In this document: piece after piece, positions 54,813 to 64,000 of the stretch
Numbering within the stretch: position 1 is the stretch's first letter
How the letters are laid out: every line of letters begins with the position of its first letter
Origin: Bartonella rochalimae ATCC BAA-1498
Lineage (GTDB): Bacteria; Pseudomonadota; Alphaproteobacteria; Rhizobiales; Rhizobiaceae
DNA: 64,000 bases
Direction of reading: 5' to 3'
Assembly (NCBI RefSeq): GCF_000706645.1
Contig: NZ_KL407337.1
Coordinates: 650,783 to 714,782, forward strand
Position numbers and translations under genes: made by a program
Notes under the pieces: generated by a model
Told to the model about the DNA's origin: nothing
Seen by the model: the letters and a program-made list of their open reading frames with translations, nothing else
The model's database searches: none

Positions 54813-55439
54813 TCAAGAAGAATCATTTCCTTCCAAACGCAGCTTTGTTGAAGATTGAAAAGATAAAGGCCCATGTAAATAAATCCAAGCAGGTGGTGCC
54901 ATAAAAGGCAATAGCGTACTTGCTCTCTCATCCACACGAGAATAACAATAAGTTCTAGCCATAGGAGAAGAAAGTGCTGACATCCGTGCTAAAGGGCGAT
55001 CAATGATTGCAACAGGAATCATAGACATAATATCCCGCCACCTATGCCAATAATGAAACGTTGCTAAATTATCTGCTCCCATAACCCACACAAAATGCAC
55101 TCTCCTATAACGTTTAAGGATATAAGAAATCGTATCAACTGATATTTTACTTCCTATAGTCTTTTCAAAACCTGTTACGCGAATTTTGGGATGATTAAGA
55201 AATTCCGAGCTTAACTGCATTCTCTTATGCAAAGATGGCAATTGTATACAATCTTTTAAAGGATTTCCTGGAGTTATCATCCACCATAATTGATTAAGAC
55301 GCAAACGCAAAATTGCAGTTTTTGCAACAAGAAGATGACCCGCATGTGGTGGATTAAATGATCCACCAAAAAGGCCAACAACATTGGACTTTTCAACATG
55401 TGGTATACGATTTTCCCATGGAAAAAAAAGTTGTTTCAA
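54813..55439 (-). CDS. nadD: Nicotinate-nucleotide adenylyltransferase
   Basis: Adenylates nicotinate mononucleotide in NAD synthesis. The nucleotidyltransferase signature [13 protein letters not shown] lies near residues 25-37 and the second element SSTKLRLE near the C terminus (ISSTxxR type). Length of 208 residues. Its ATG overlaps the proA stop by 4 bases, so translation is coupled. Confidence 0.94.
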   Translation of the reverse strand: MKQLFFPWENRIPHVEKSNVVGLFGGSFNPPHAGHLLVAKTAILRLRLNQLWWMITPGNPLKDCIQLPSLHKRMQLSSEFLNHPKIRVTGFEKTIGSKISVDTISYILKRYRRVHFVWVMGADNLATFHYWHRWRDIMSMIPVAIIDRPLARMSALSSPMARTYCYSRVDERASTLLPFMAPPAWIYLHGPLSFQSSTKLRLEGNDSS

Positions 55440-56704
55440 GGCCTAACCTGCCCATTTCCACTAATGTGATATTGAAATGATGTCAACTGTTCAACCCCTA
55501 TCGGTCCACGTGCATGCATTTTCCCTGTTGCAATACCAATTTCTGCTCCAAAACCAAATTCCCCTCCATCAGCAAATTGTGTTGATGCATTATGAAGCAA
55601 AATGGCTGAATCTAAACGATCAAAAAACATTTTAACCACTCCCATATCCTCACTAATAATTGATTCAGTATGTCCTGACGAATAACGCTGAATGTGTGCA
55701 ATGGCTCCCTCAATACCATCAACCGTTTTAGCAGATAAAATTGCATCAAGATATTCACAAGACCAATCTTCTTCACAGGCTAATCTAGCTCCTTGCATAA
55801 GCGAGATGATATCTTCTGTCACACGAACTTCACATCCCTTCTCCTGTAAAGCAATGAGAACAGGAAGAAACTTTTTTAATGCCTGACGGTCAATCAAAAC
55901 TGTCTCAACAGCTCCACATATACCTGTACGCCGTAATTTTGCATTTAATACAATTTCACGTGCCATATCTAAATCCGCTGACTTATCAATATAAATATGA
56001 CAAAGGCCTTCTAAATGTGCAAAAACAGGAACACGCGCATCAGATTGAATACGTGCTACCAGATTTTTCCCACCACGGGGTATAATAACATCAATTGCGC
56101 CATCTAAACCCTTAAGCATTTCTCCAACAGCATCACGATCTTTTGTTTTCACTATTTGAATAGCGCTCTTAGGCAAGCCTGCTTGTTCCAGCCCTTTTAC
56201 TAATGCCGAATGAAGCGCAAGTGCAGAATGAAAACTATCTGAACCACCACGCAAAATTGCAGCATTTCCAGATTTTAAACACAAAGCACTTGCATCAATC
56301 GTAACATTTGGCCGACTTTCATAAATAATACCGATGACACCAAGTGGTGTTCGCACACGACGGATATGAAGCCCATTTGGACGCGTCCATTCACTAATCA
56401 CTTCTCCAACAGGATCCGGCAAGCAAGCGATCTGACGAACACTATCAATTATTGCATGTAAACGCGATTCATCCAATTTCAGCCGATCCATCATCGCGGA
56501 TGATAAACTATTCCGAGCAGCATTTTCTAAATCTTGACGATTAGCACATAAAATTTCAACCGACCGAGATTCTAGATTTAGAGCAATCATTTCCAAAGCA
56601 CTTTTTCTTTGGTCAGCAGAAGCACTTGCAAGTATTGAAGCAACATCACGTGCTTTCTGCCCTATAACTCTCATCTGTTCTGCTAAAGTCATATCATCAC
56701 TCAT
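55436..56704 (-). CDS. proA: Gamma-glutamyl phosphate reductase
   Basis: Reduces gamma-glutamyl phosphate to glutamate semialdehyde for proline. The catalytic Cys lies in [15 protein letters not shown] near residue 265. The N-terminal [17 protein letters not shown] and [14 protein letters not shown] near the end are typical. Length of 422 residues. It lies 26 bases after proB in the obg-proB-proA-nadD run. Confidence 0.96.
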   Translation of the reverse strand: MSDDMTLAEQMRVIGQKARDVASILASASADQRKSALEMIALNLESRSVEILCANRQDLENAARNSLSSAMMDRLKLDESRLHAIIDSVRQIACLPDPVGEVISEWTRPNGLHIRRVRTPLGVIGIIYESRPNVTIDASALCLKSGNAAILRGGSDSFHSALALHSALVKGLEQAGLPKSAIQIVKTKDRDAVGEMLKGLDGAIDVIIPRGGKNLVARIQSDARVPVFAHLEGLCHIYIDKSADLDMAREIVLNAKLRRTGICGAVETVLIDRQALKKFLPVLIALQEKGCEVRVTEDIISLMQGARLACEEDWSCEYLDAILSAKTVDGIEGAIAHIQRYSSGHTESIISEDMGVVKMFFDRLDSAILLHNASTQFADGGEFGFGAEIGIATGKMHARGPIGVEQLTSFQYHISGNGQVRP

Positions 56705-56730
56705 TCACAAAAAAAGAAGAACTTTTATAT

Positions 56731-57870
56731 TCAATCCGATAAGCAACGTAAAACCATATCATTGCGATGCACTACAACGGAACGCACTCCATTCCCAAGA
56801 ATATAGTCTATTTCTTCACTCTTACGGCCTATAATAACTCTCGCTTCATCTGCCCCATAATTTACAAGACCACGAGCAATCTCAATTCCATTTTTATCAA
56901 CAATTGCAACCATATCGCCACGATCAAACACTCCCTCAACCGCAGCAACTCCGGCAGCAAGTAATGATTTTCCAGATTCAAGCGCTTTAATGGCCCCCTG
57001 ATCAATAGTCAAAATGCCCGATGGATCTAAATGACCAGAAATCCATTTTTTCCAAGCATTTACCGGCTTCTCACTTGCAGCAAAAAAACTACTGCGTTCT
57101 CCTTTGTCAATTGCTAAAAGGGGATTCATACGCTTTCCTAAAGTAATAACCATTGCTGTTCCAGCAGCAGTAGCTATTTTCCCTGCCTCAAGTTTAGTCT
57201 TCATTCCACCCCGTGAAAACTCTGAAGCAGCAACACCTGCCATGTTCTCAATATCACGTGTAATTGATGAAACAAAAGAAATAAATTCAGCATCTGGATT
57301 CAAATGAGGAGAACACGTATAAAGACCATCAACATCAGATAAAAGGATTAAAAGATCCGACCCTATCATCGTTGCAACACGTGCTGCTAAACGATCATTA
57401 TCGCCATAACGAATTTCACTTGTCGCTACGGTATCATTTTCATTGATAACAGGAACGACTCCAAAACGTAAAAGTGTATCAATAGTAGCACGTGCATTAA
57501 GATAACGGCGACGTTCTTCGGTATCGGATAATGTCAGCAAAATCTGACCTGTTCTCAATCCATGTTGGGCCAATACATCGCTATAAGCTTTAGCAAGTTC
57601 AATCTGACCTAAGGCAGCACACGCCTGACTCTCTTCTAATTTTAAAACACCCTTAGAGAGATGAAGTGAGGTACGCCCTAAAGCAATAGCACCAGAAGAA
57701 ACAAATAAAACCTCAACACCTTTTTGGCGTAATTGAACAGCATCATTAATTAAACTTTTAAGCCACTCAACGCGTAAACCTTTTTGAGGATCCACTAAAA
57801 GCGCAGAACCAACTTTAATCACAATACGCTTATATTGTGAAAGTTTTCGCATTCCAATGGTCACCGTCAT
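56731..57870 (-). CDS. proB: Glutamate 5-kinase
   Basis: Phosphorylates glutamate, the first step to proline. The amino acid kinase domain shows [10 protein letters not shown] near residue 17, then [10 protein letters not shown] and [21 protein letters not shown]-terminal PUA domain starts at about residue 280 ([19 protein letters not shown]). Length of 379 residues. The ATG at 57870 follows AGGA and lies 9 bases after the obg stop. A second ATG six codons in is less well placed. Confidence 0.96.
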   Translation of the reverse strand: MTVTIGMRKLSQYKRIVIKVGSALLVDPQKGLRVEWLKSLINDAVQLRQKGVEVLFVSSGAIALGRTSLHLSKGVLKLEESQACAALGQIELAKAYSDVLAQHGLRTGQILLTLSDTEERRRYLNARATIDTLLRFGVVPVINENDTVATSEIRYGDNDRLAARVATMIGSDLLILLSDVDGLYTCSPHLNPDAEFISFVSSITRDIENMAGVAASEFSRGGMKTKLEAGKIATAAGTAMVITLGKRMNPLLAIDKGERSSFFAASEKPVNAWKKWISGHLDPSGILTIDQGAIKALESGKSLLAAGVAAVEGVFDRGDMVAIVDKNGIEIARGLVNYGADEARVIIGRKSEEIDYILGNGVRSVVVHRNDMVLRCLSD

Positions 57871-57879
57871 GAATCCTAT

Positions 57880-58941
<1,062 letters not shown>

Positions 58942-59066
58942 TTATTTGTTTATTTTATGGGTTTTTATTCTGTACAAAAAACAAACAATAATTACTATAA
59001 ATTGATTAAAAAAGTTTTTGTGTTATCAATCAAATCAAATAACTTTTAGCTTTTTATATATAAAAG

Positions 59067-59789
59067 CTATTTTTGTGTTTCAGTTATACCCTTAAATTCA
59101 AGAGCTAAAAGATAAAGTTCAACTGATTCTGCTCGGCTTGCAGGAGGTTTGACATGATGAACCGTTTTAAAATTCTGTTTTAATGTAGTGAGAAGAGTAT
59201 TCTCTGCTCCTCCCTGAAAAGCCTTTGCTAAAAAATGACCTCCAGGTTTAAGAACGGAAAGAGCAAAATCCGCAGCCACTTCACATAAATATACTGTTCT
59301 TAAATGATCCGTTTGACGATGCCCCGTTGTTGGTGCTGCCATATCAGAAAGCACTATATCTGGCTGTTCTCCTAAAGCATTCATCAACTTCTGCGGTGCA
59401 TTTTCATGTAAAAAATCCATCTCCAATATGACAACTCCCGGTAGTGGATCCATTGGTAAATAATCAATACCAACAACACTAGGCTTTTGATCACTTGATT
59501 CCACTTTACGGGCTGCAACCTGACACCATCCCCCAGGAGCAGCTCCTAGATCAATGATTTTCTGGCCTTTTTTGAAGATCTTATAACGCTCATCAATTTC
59601 AATAAGTTTATAAGCGGACCGTGAACGATAACCATCCACTTTTGATTGATGAACATAAGGATCATTCAAATGCCTCTCTAACCATCGCCGTGATGATGCT
59701 TTAATCGTTCCTGCTTTCTTTTTCACACGCTGATATAGCACATGTGATCCCGAACCACCTCTACCACCTTTTGATGTTGTTTTTTTCAT
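59067..59789 (-). CDS. rlmE: 23S rRNA 2'-O-ribose methyltransferase RlmE (FtsJ/RrmJ)
   Basis: Methylates U2552 in the A loop of 23S rRNA. The SAM site is [16 protein letters not shown] near 79-94. The K-D-K-E tetrad fits Lys in SAYKLIEID, Asp in LSDMAAP, Lys in FLAKAFQGG and the late Glu in [11 protein letters not shown] basic N-terminal extension of about 45 residues is common in alphaproteobacteria. In rhizobia ppx lies directly upstream; here only its ruins remain. Confidence 0.95.
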   Translation of the reverse strand: MKKTTSKGGRGGSGSHVLYQRVKKKAGTIKASSRRWLERHLNDPYVHQSKVDGYRSRSAYKLIEIDERYKIFKKGQKIIDLGAAPGGWCQVAARKVESSDQKPSVVGIDYLPMDPLPGVVILEMDFLHENAPQKLMNALGEQPDIVLSDMAAPTTGHRQTDHLRTVYLCEVAADFALSVLKPGGHFLAKAFQGGAENTLLTTLKQNFKTVHHVKPPASRAESVELYLLALEFKGITETQK

Positions 59790-59904
59790 AAACTTACTAT
59801 TTCTACATTCTGATAATTTTTAATACTTAAAACACTTGTTTTTATGATGATACCCCAAACACTATCATTCAACATTCAGTTGTAGTAAAATTTCTTACTT
59901 TGCT

Positions 59905-60734
59905 TCATAAGCTGCGACTCTTGAATCACTCACTGAATAAAATTTAAATACCATCTAAAATAGCACAACTCGCTCAAACTACATTTTTCCTTTTGTCTTC
60001 AATACAAAAAGTAGTTACCCATTTTTCTATATCCTACGACAATAAATTTTTTATCATAAGGATCATAGCTACTTAAGCTCTTGATCAAAAAATCCTCAAT
60101 TTGGCTCTGATCATACTCTTTGTAATTGAGATGGATCCCTACTCAATAAAATCATTATTATTCCAGAAGTTCCCAAAAGATAAAATTTTAAGCCTTGCAA
60201 TAAAATGTCTCATCTATAAGGATCTGAAAAATTCTCACATAATTTTTCAAGGATCTGAAACCATCTGACCACATATCTTTTTTCTAAAAATTAAAAAATT
60301 GAATGAGCATAACAACTCAAATAAATAAAAATACCCAATCTGTTTCTTCTCAACAATCTTTAATTCAAGACCAGTTTCATCTAAAATACGCTCAATAAAA
60401 CAGCATGTATCCACTGCAACTAAACGATAACATTTAATGAGTCTTTTCTTCAATTTTAAACGACAAACTTTTAACCCTTCAGTCACATAATTTATTGTTT
60501 TTATAATAAAAAATCATCTTTTTTCTAACCTTAAAATCAATGAACAAGTCGCGCGATAAGAAAACGACAATTACTGGTTTGCAAACCAATTGCCACATAA
60601 AAGATAAAGATTTTAAATGAGAAAAATTTTTGATGTTACAACTGCAACTATTTAATCATACAATTTATGCACTCTATCCAGTTGAATAAGAATATTGATC
60701 TCTACCATTTCTTGCGTGGTTGCTGTTGCTTCAT
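59905..60734 (-). pseudogene. ppx: Decayed exopolyphosphatase / GppA-type phosphatase gene (ppx)
   Basis: Four blocks in the right order and strand match rhizobial Ppx/GppA. (1) 60599-60543: YVAIGLQTSNCRFLIARLV, the phosphate-1 loop (normally YAALDLGTNNCRLLIA). (2) 60486-60300: LKVCRLKLKKRLIKCYRLVA then ETGLELKIVE, the region before phosphate-2, with a short open frame kept. (3) 60179-60162: LLGTSG, the GTSG/GTAG loop. (4) 59997-59947: SCAILDGI with an in-frame TGA before it. An ATG at 60734 starts MKQQQPRKKW and may be the old N terminus. Frameshifts, stops and a deletion of about 100 bases between blocks 1 and 2 make the gene dead. It sits immediately upstream of rlmE, its usual place. Confidence 0.78.
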
Positions 60735-61035
60735 AATAAAATAAAGTTAACTTTATCTACCACAACACAAAACGATTATTTAATCATTCCTACGAAAATA
60801 CACACTTTCTTCTTAAGAGTGTTTATCATGTAAAATTGATATACAAAAATATACTCTTTTTCTAAAATCTATTAAACTTATCTATAAAAATAAAATACAA
60901 TTGTTCTTGATATTATATATACTTAAAAGTAAATATAGCTGATCAGTTTTTTTATTTTATTATTTCAATTCAAAAAAAAATAATGACTACTTAGCTAAAA
61001 TAAAAATCTCTTTTTTCTTCAGCTTATTACATCTC
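60735..61035. other. Spacer between the IalB-like gene and the ppx ruins
   Basis: AT-rich, no open frame of note on either strand and no clear terminator for the IalB-like gene that ends at 61036. Confidence 0.5.
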
Positions 61036-61608
61036 TTATCGTTGTAAAGAAAATAGTGCTTCACTCAACCCATTAAATGGTAAAATAAAAGAGAGTGTTT
61101 TTCCTTCTTTAAGGTTATAAGAAATACGTACACTCTTCTTTTTTTCTATTTGATCACTTAAGATAGGACTCAAACCTGACTGTGCTAAACAGACTGTTTC
61201 ATCACACTGCGTATAACGAACCAAACTAGGTTCTTTAATACCTTCCATAAATATTTTTATAGGGACAGTCGTATCAGCATTTGGCAATGTACGGAAGAGT
61301 ATAGCTGGTTGACCATTTTTTGTAGAAACAAGAGACCAACTAAAAACTGTATTATCTTCTTCATCATGGACCGTTTGCGTTACATTACATACACCTTGGT
61401 TCAAGATTGTGTTTTCATCACAAATTAAGGTCCAATTATAAAACTGCATAATGAGTCGTCGTATTTCTCCAGGTTTTCCTGACGGAACAGACAATTGAGG
61501 TGGCTGCACTGTATATGTATTATTTTTTTCATGAGCAAAGCTTTCCCCTTTGCCTAATAAGGCAAAGGGGAAAAAAATACTTACAAAAATACTCGAACGT
61601 TTTATCAT
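61036..61608 (-). CDS. IalB-family secreted protein behind the autotransporter
   Basis: A protein of 190 residues with an N-terminal signal region (hydrophobic core SIFVSIFFPFALL, likely cleavage near SFA) and the IalB fold. Family marks are FYNWTLICDEN, QGVCNVTQTV, and the paired cysteines in RYTQCDETVCLAQSGLSP, followed by a conserved C-terminal FNGLSEALFSL. Four cysteines sit at IalB-like spacing. It is clearly a paralogue of the ialB product at 49.9 kb but distant. The ATG lies 17 bases after the adhesin stop on the same strand, so co-transcription is likely. Codons 12-22 contain a perfect 13-bp hairpin. Confidence 0.85.
   Translation of the reverse strand: MIKRSSIFVSIFFPFALLGKGESFAHEKNNTYTVQPPQLSVPSGKPGEIRRLIMQFYNWTLICDENTILNQGVCNVTQTVHDEEDNTVFSWSLVSTKNGQPAILFRTLPNADTTVPIKIFMEGIKEPSLVRYTQCDETVCLAQSGLSPILSDQIEKKKSVRISYNLKEGKTLSFILPFNGLSEALFSLQR
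61542..61573. repeat. Perfect 13-bp inverted repeat inside the IalB-like signal-peptide codons
   Basis: TTTCCCCTTTGCC (61542-61554) pairs with GGCAAAGGGGAAA (61561-61573) across the 6-base loop TAATAA. The stem is far more GC-rich than its surroundings. On the coding (minus) strand a T-run precedes it and no T-run follows, so it is not a standard terminator for the adhesin message. Confidence 0.85.
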
Positions 61609-61625
61609 TATTATTTATCTCATCA

Positions 61626-64000
61626 TTACTTCAGTCTTACACTTATACCTGCGCCTATACCCCAATGACCACCCGCAGTTGTTACAGAGAAATTAGAGCG
61701 AATATCTCCACTTTCAGATGTATAGCCAGCACCGAACGCAATTGCAGATTGGCTGTGCCATGAACCGCTACTAAATGCAACACTTAATGCACCAGGAGCA
61801 TCTTCATAACGCAAATTAGCTGCTGCTAGACCAATAGCTGCTGCTTGTCTTGCTTCCTTTTTTACGCCCTCAATATTATAATTCAGGCTCTCAAACTTCA
61901 TGTCAGTGTAATCTTTAGCTTCCTGTACCTTCTCGTCTGTATACTTCTTTGAATCATCGAGAACAATTGCCATTTTCTCATACAATTGACCTCCATTAAT
62001 AGCTTCTTTCGAATCTTTCTCAACTTTACCATCACCAACATTATCAATCACAACAGGTGCACTGGCATCGCCTCCTACTAACGTAACTTTATTGGTTTTC
62101 TTCCCATCCTTATCTTTATCATATTGAACTGCTCCCTCTGCCTTCTGATTAGTTTCATTCTGGAACTTGTCAAATTCATTTTCAAGTTTATCAACTCTTT
62201 GATTCGTATCCCAAAGTTGTCCACCATTAACTGCTTCAGTAGAGCCTTCGCTTACATCACCATCTTTCACACCAGTAATTGTTGTGCTTTCCATTTTTCC
62301 ATCTTTATTTTTACGGCTTGCGTCATAAGCACCTTTATTCTCATCCCATTTTATCGTATCATCTTTTGTCTGTTCTACCTGATTTTTGACATCATCTAAA
62401 CGATTATTCAAATTTTTCAGACCTTCATTAACACCATCAAAAGCACTAGCTACACTCTTATACTCTTTGTCTTCCGGTCCACCACCTTTACCACCAAAAT
62501 TGAATTGAACAATATTAAACGTGGGACCAGTCCATACACCATCTTTATATTCAGCTCCCCCACCTAAATATTTAGCAAGTTGCATGTTTGCTTCATCAAA
62601 TCGTGTGTTTGTTTTATAAAGCTGTGCTCCTGTGATCGCTTCAGTCGAGCTCGCTGAAAGCGTTCCATCTTTCAAGCCAGAAAGCGTACGACCCTCTCCA
62701 TTTTTATTCGTAAGATTAACTTCCGTTCCACCTGTATTCGCACCTATCGTGATCCGGCCACTCTCATCTTCACTTTTTTCTTGTTGTATAAGATTAGTCT
62801 CTAAAGCTGTTGTGAAGGAGCTGCTAATATCCTTTAATGCATCCGCTACATTCTTATATTCTTTCTTTTCTGTAGAACCATCTTCTTGTAGCACATTAAT
62901 CGTGAAAGTAGGATCTACCCATTCTCCATCTTCATAGCCTGCTCCACCACCTAAATATTCAGAGACCTTCTTATTCGTAAGGTAAAGTTGGTTTCCAGTA
63001 ACTGCATGGTTCGAGCCTTCCGAAATAGCTCCATCACCCAAACCAGAGAGAACACGTGCAACTGACTGATTATTCAATAAACTAATTTCCGTGCCACCCG
63101 TCTTCGCACCTATCGTGATACGACCACTCCCATCTTCACTTTTCTCTTTTTGAACAAGGCTCTTACTTCCAGATCCTGATAGTTCCTTATAAATATCTGA
63201 AAAGGAACTATCAACGCCAGCAAAAGCTTCACCCACATTACTGTAATCATTACCCTGGACTTTATAACTTGGTGCTATGCCTCCAAGAATATCCGCTCCG
63301 CCTCCTAAATATTTCGACGTATTATTTGCAATCGTTGAGACATCTCCTTGGACTTTATCCATACTCGTGCTCAAATTAGAAACTGTTTCTTTTGTCTCTT
63401 TCAGATTGCTATCAACTTCATAAAGCTGTTTTCCAGTAACTGCTTCAGTCGAACTGTCAGAAAGCTCTCCATCTTTCAAGCCAGAAAGCGTCCGAACTTC
63501 TCCATCTTTGTTCGTAAGATTAATTTCCGTTCCACCTGTATTCGCACCTATCGTAATGCGGCCACTCTCATCTTCACTTTCTTCTTGTTGAATTAGGTTT
63601 GTCTCTACAACCGTCGTAAAGGAGCTGCTAATATCCTTTAATGCATCCGCTACATTTGTATACTTTTTTTCTCCCATAGAGCCATCTTCTTGCAGCACAT
63701 TAATCGTGAAGGTAGGATCTGCCCATTGCCCATCTTCATAGCTCGCTCCTCCACCTAAATATGCAGCAAGTTTTGTGTTTGTTTCATAAAGCTGGTTCCC
63801 AGTAACAGCCTGATTCGAGCCTTCCGAAATAGCACCATCACCTAAACCAGAAAGAACACGTGCAACTGACTGATTATTCAATAAACTAATTTCCGTTCCA
63901 CCCGTCTTCGCACCTATTGTAATACGATCATTCTCTCCTTCTTCTTGTTGAACAAGGCTCTTACTTCCAGATCCTGATAGTTCCTTATAAATATCTGAAA
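61626..64000 (-). CDS. Trimeric autotransporter adhesin, BadA/Vomp-like (5' end outside window)
   Basis: The frame is open from the right edge to a stop at 61626, giving over 790 residues of the C-terminal part. Repeated YadA-type stalk motifs are visible: TEAVTGKQLYE, TEAITGAQLYK, TEAVNGGQLWD, KEAINGGQLYEK, alternating with KYLGGGA, TINVLQEDGS and RITIGAKTGGTE blocks. The last 75 residues form the four-strand membrane anchor: RQAAAIGLAAANLRYED, then GSWHSQSAIAFGAGYTSE, ending GAGISVRLK. The ATG-like start at 63881 is only an internal TTG. The family mediates autoaggregation and binding to host matrix and endothelium in Bartonella. Confidence 0.93.
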   Translation of the reverse strand, partial: SDIYKELSGSGSKSLVQQEEGENDRITIGAKTGGTEISLLNNQSVARVLSGLGDGAISEGSNQAVTGNQLYETNTKLAAYLGGGASYEDGQWADPTFTINVLQEDGSMGEKKYTNVADALKDISSSFTTVVETNLIQQEESEDESGRITIGANTGGTEINLTNKDGEVRTLSGLKDGELSDSSTEAVTGKQLYEVDSNLKETKETVSNLSTSMDKVQGDVSTIANNTSKYLGGGADILGGIAPSYKVQGNDYSNVGEAFAGVDSSFSDIYKELSGSGSKSLVQKEKSEDGSGRITIGAKTGGTEISLLNNQSVARVLSGLGDGAISEGSNHAVTGNQLYLTNKKVSEYLGGGAGYEDGEWVDPTFTINVLQEDGSTEKKEYKNVADALKDISSSFTTALETNLIQQEKSEDESGRITIGANTGGTEVNLTNKNGEGRTLSGLKDGTLSASSTEAITGAQLYKTNTRFDEANMQLAKYLGGGAEYKDGVWTGPTFNIVQFNFGGKGGGPEDKEYKSVASAFDGVNEGLKNLNNRLDDVKNQVEQTKDDTIKWDENKGAYDASRKNKDGKMESTTITGVKDGDVSEGSTEAVNGGQLWDTNQRVDKLENEFDKFQNETNQKAEGAVQYDKDKDGKKTNKVTLVGGDASAPVVIDNVGDGKVEKDSKEAINGGQLYEKMAIVLDDSKKYTDEKVQEAKDYTDMKFESLNYNIEGVKKEARQAAAIGLAAANLRYEDAPGALSVAFSSGSWHSQSAIAFGAGYTSESGDIRSNFSVTTAGGHWGIGAGISVRLK
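62615..63202 (-). repeat. Adhesin long repeat, copy 2
   Basis: Second copy, from SDIYKELSGSGSKSLVQ to TEAITGAQLYK. Near-identical blocks are NNQSVARVLSGLGDGAISEG, FTINVLQEDGS and VADALKDISSSFTT; differences cluster in the LGGGA flanks. Confidence 0.85.
63419..64000 (-). repeat. Adhesin long repeat, copy 1
   Basis: Copy of a long module beginning at SDIYKELSGSGSKSLVQ (window edge) and ending at TEAVTGKQLYE. The 22 bases at 63979-64000 recur at 63181-63202, a period of 798 bases (266 residues). This copy is two residues shorter (QQEEGENDRIT against QKEKSEDGSGRIT). Confidence 0.85.

Noticed and set aside
60247..60486. Minus-strand 79-codon frame as an independent hypothetical gene
   Set aside because: It is one block of the ppx pseudogene; flanking blocks of the same protein lie in other frames.
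61542..61573. Hairpin read as the adhesin terminator
   Set aside because: It lies inside the next gene and no T-tract follows it on the transcribed strand.
62124..63596. Several plus-strand frames opposite the adhesin
   Set aside because: Antisense shadows of the repetitive adhesin; the same shadow recurs with each repeat.

Overview
The window is an AT-rich chromosomal segment of an alphaproteobacterium of the order Hyphomicrobiales, almost certainly a Bartonella species. The evidence is a trimeric autotransporter adhesin of the BadA/Vomp type at the right edge, the ialA-ialB invasion locus, a second IalB-family protein, an Omp10-type lipoprotein otherwise familiar from Brucella, a split ATP synthase locus holding only the F0 genes, and many rhizobial gene orders (argJ-mutT, secA-fur, prfA-prmC, obg-proB-proA-nadD-rsfS-rlmH-envC-ctpA-rppH). 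No tRNA, rRNA, CRISPR array, insertion sequence or prophage was seen.

Layout. 1-4.5 kb: der, then the F0 operon atpI-atpB-atpE-b'-b. 4.5-5.7 kb: gene-free AT-rich stretch that looks like eroded sequence. 5.7-10.2 kb (minus): cystine symporter tcyP, mutT, argJ, a periplasmic parvulin. 10.6-15.8 kb (plus): secA, fur, prfA, prmC. 15.8-19.6 kb (minus): complete class Ib ribonucleotide reductase operon nrdHIEF. 20.3-22.8 kb (plus): a zinc ABC importer closest to AztABC, behind a Zur-like operator. 23.2-28.1 kb: glycerol-3-phosphate importer ugpBAEC facing the phosphodiesterase ugpQ. 28.3-38 kb: guaA, rsmB, a universal stress protein, a tiny basic protein, guaB, a phospholipase-D-family protein and a degenerate NtrC-like regulator. 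38-48.9 kb: omp10-like lipoprotein, kdsD, galU, a lytic transglycosylase, dcp, mgtE, typA, ppa. 48.9-59.8 kb (minus): yggU, yggT, ialB, ialA/rppH, ctpA, envC, rlmH, rsfS, nadD, proA, proB, obg, rlmE. 59.9-60.7 kb: ruins of a ppx/gppA gene. 61-64 kb: IalB-like gene directly behind the trimeric autotransporter, whose 5' end lies outside the window.

Most genes are housekeeping: energy (F0), secretion (SecA, PpiC), dNTP supply (NrdHIEF), purine (GuaA, GuaB), proline and arginine synthesis, ribosome maturation (Der, Obg, RsmB, RlmE, RlmH, RsfS, TypA) and envelope upkeep (EnvC, CtpA, lytic transglycosylase, KdsD, GalU). The host-interaction layer is ialA/ialB, the IalB-like protein and the autotransporter. 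I found no clearly new multi-gene system. The best leads are the ppx pseudogene, the regulator that has lost the sigma-54 contact motif, a 19-codon membrane ORF coupled to rsmB, the adhesin plus IalB-like pair with a strong hairpin in the signal-peptide codons, and a probable non-ATG upstream start for rsfS.
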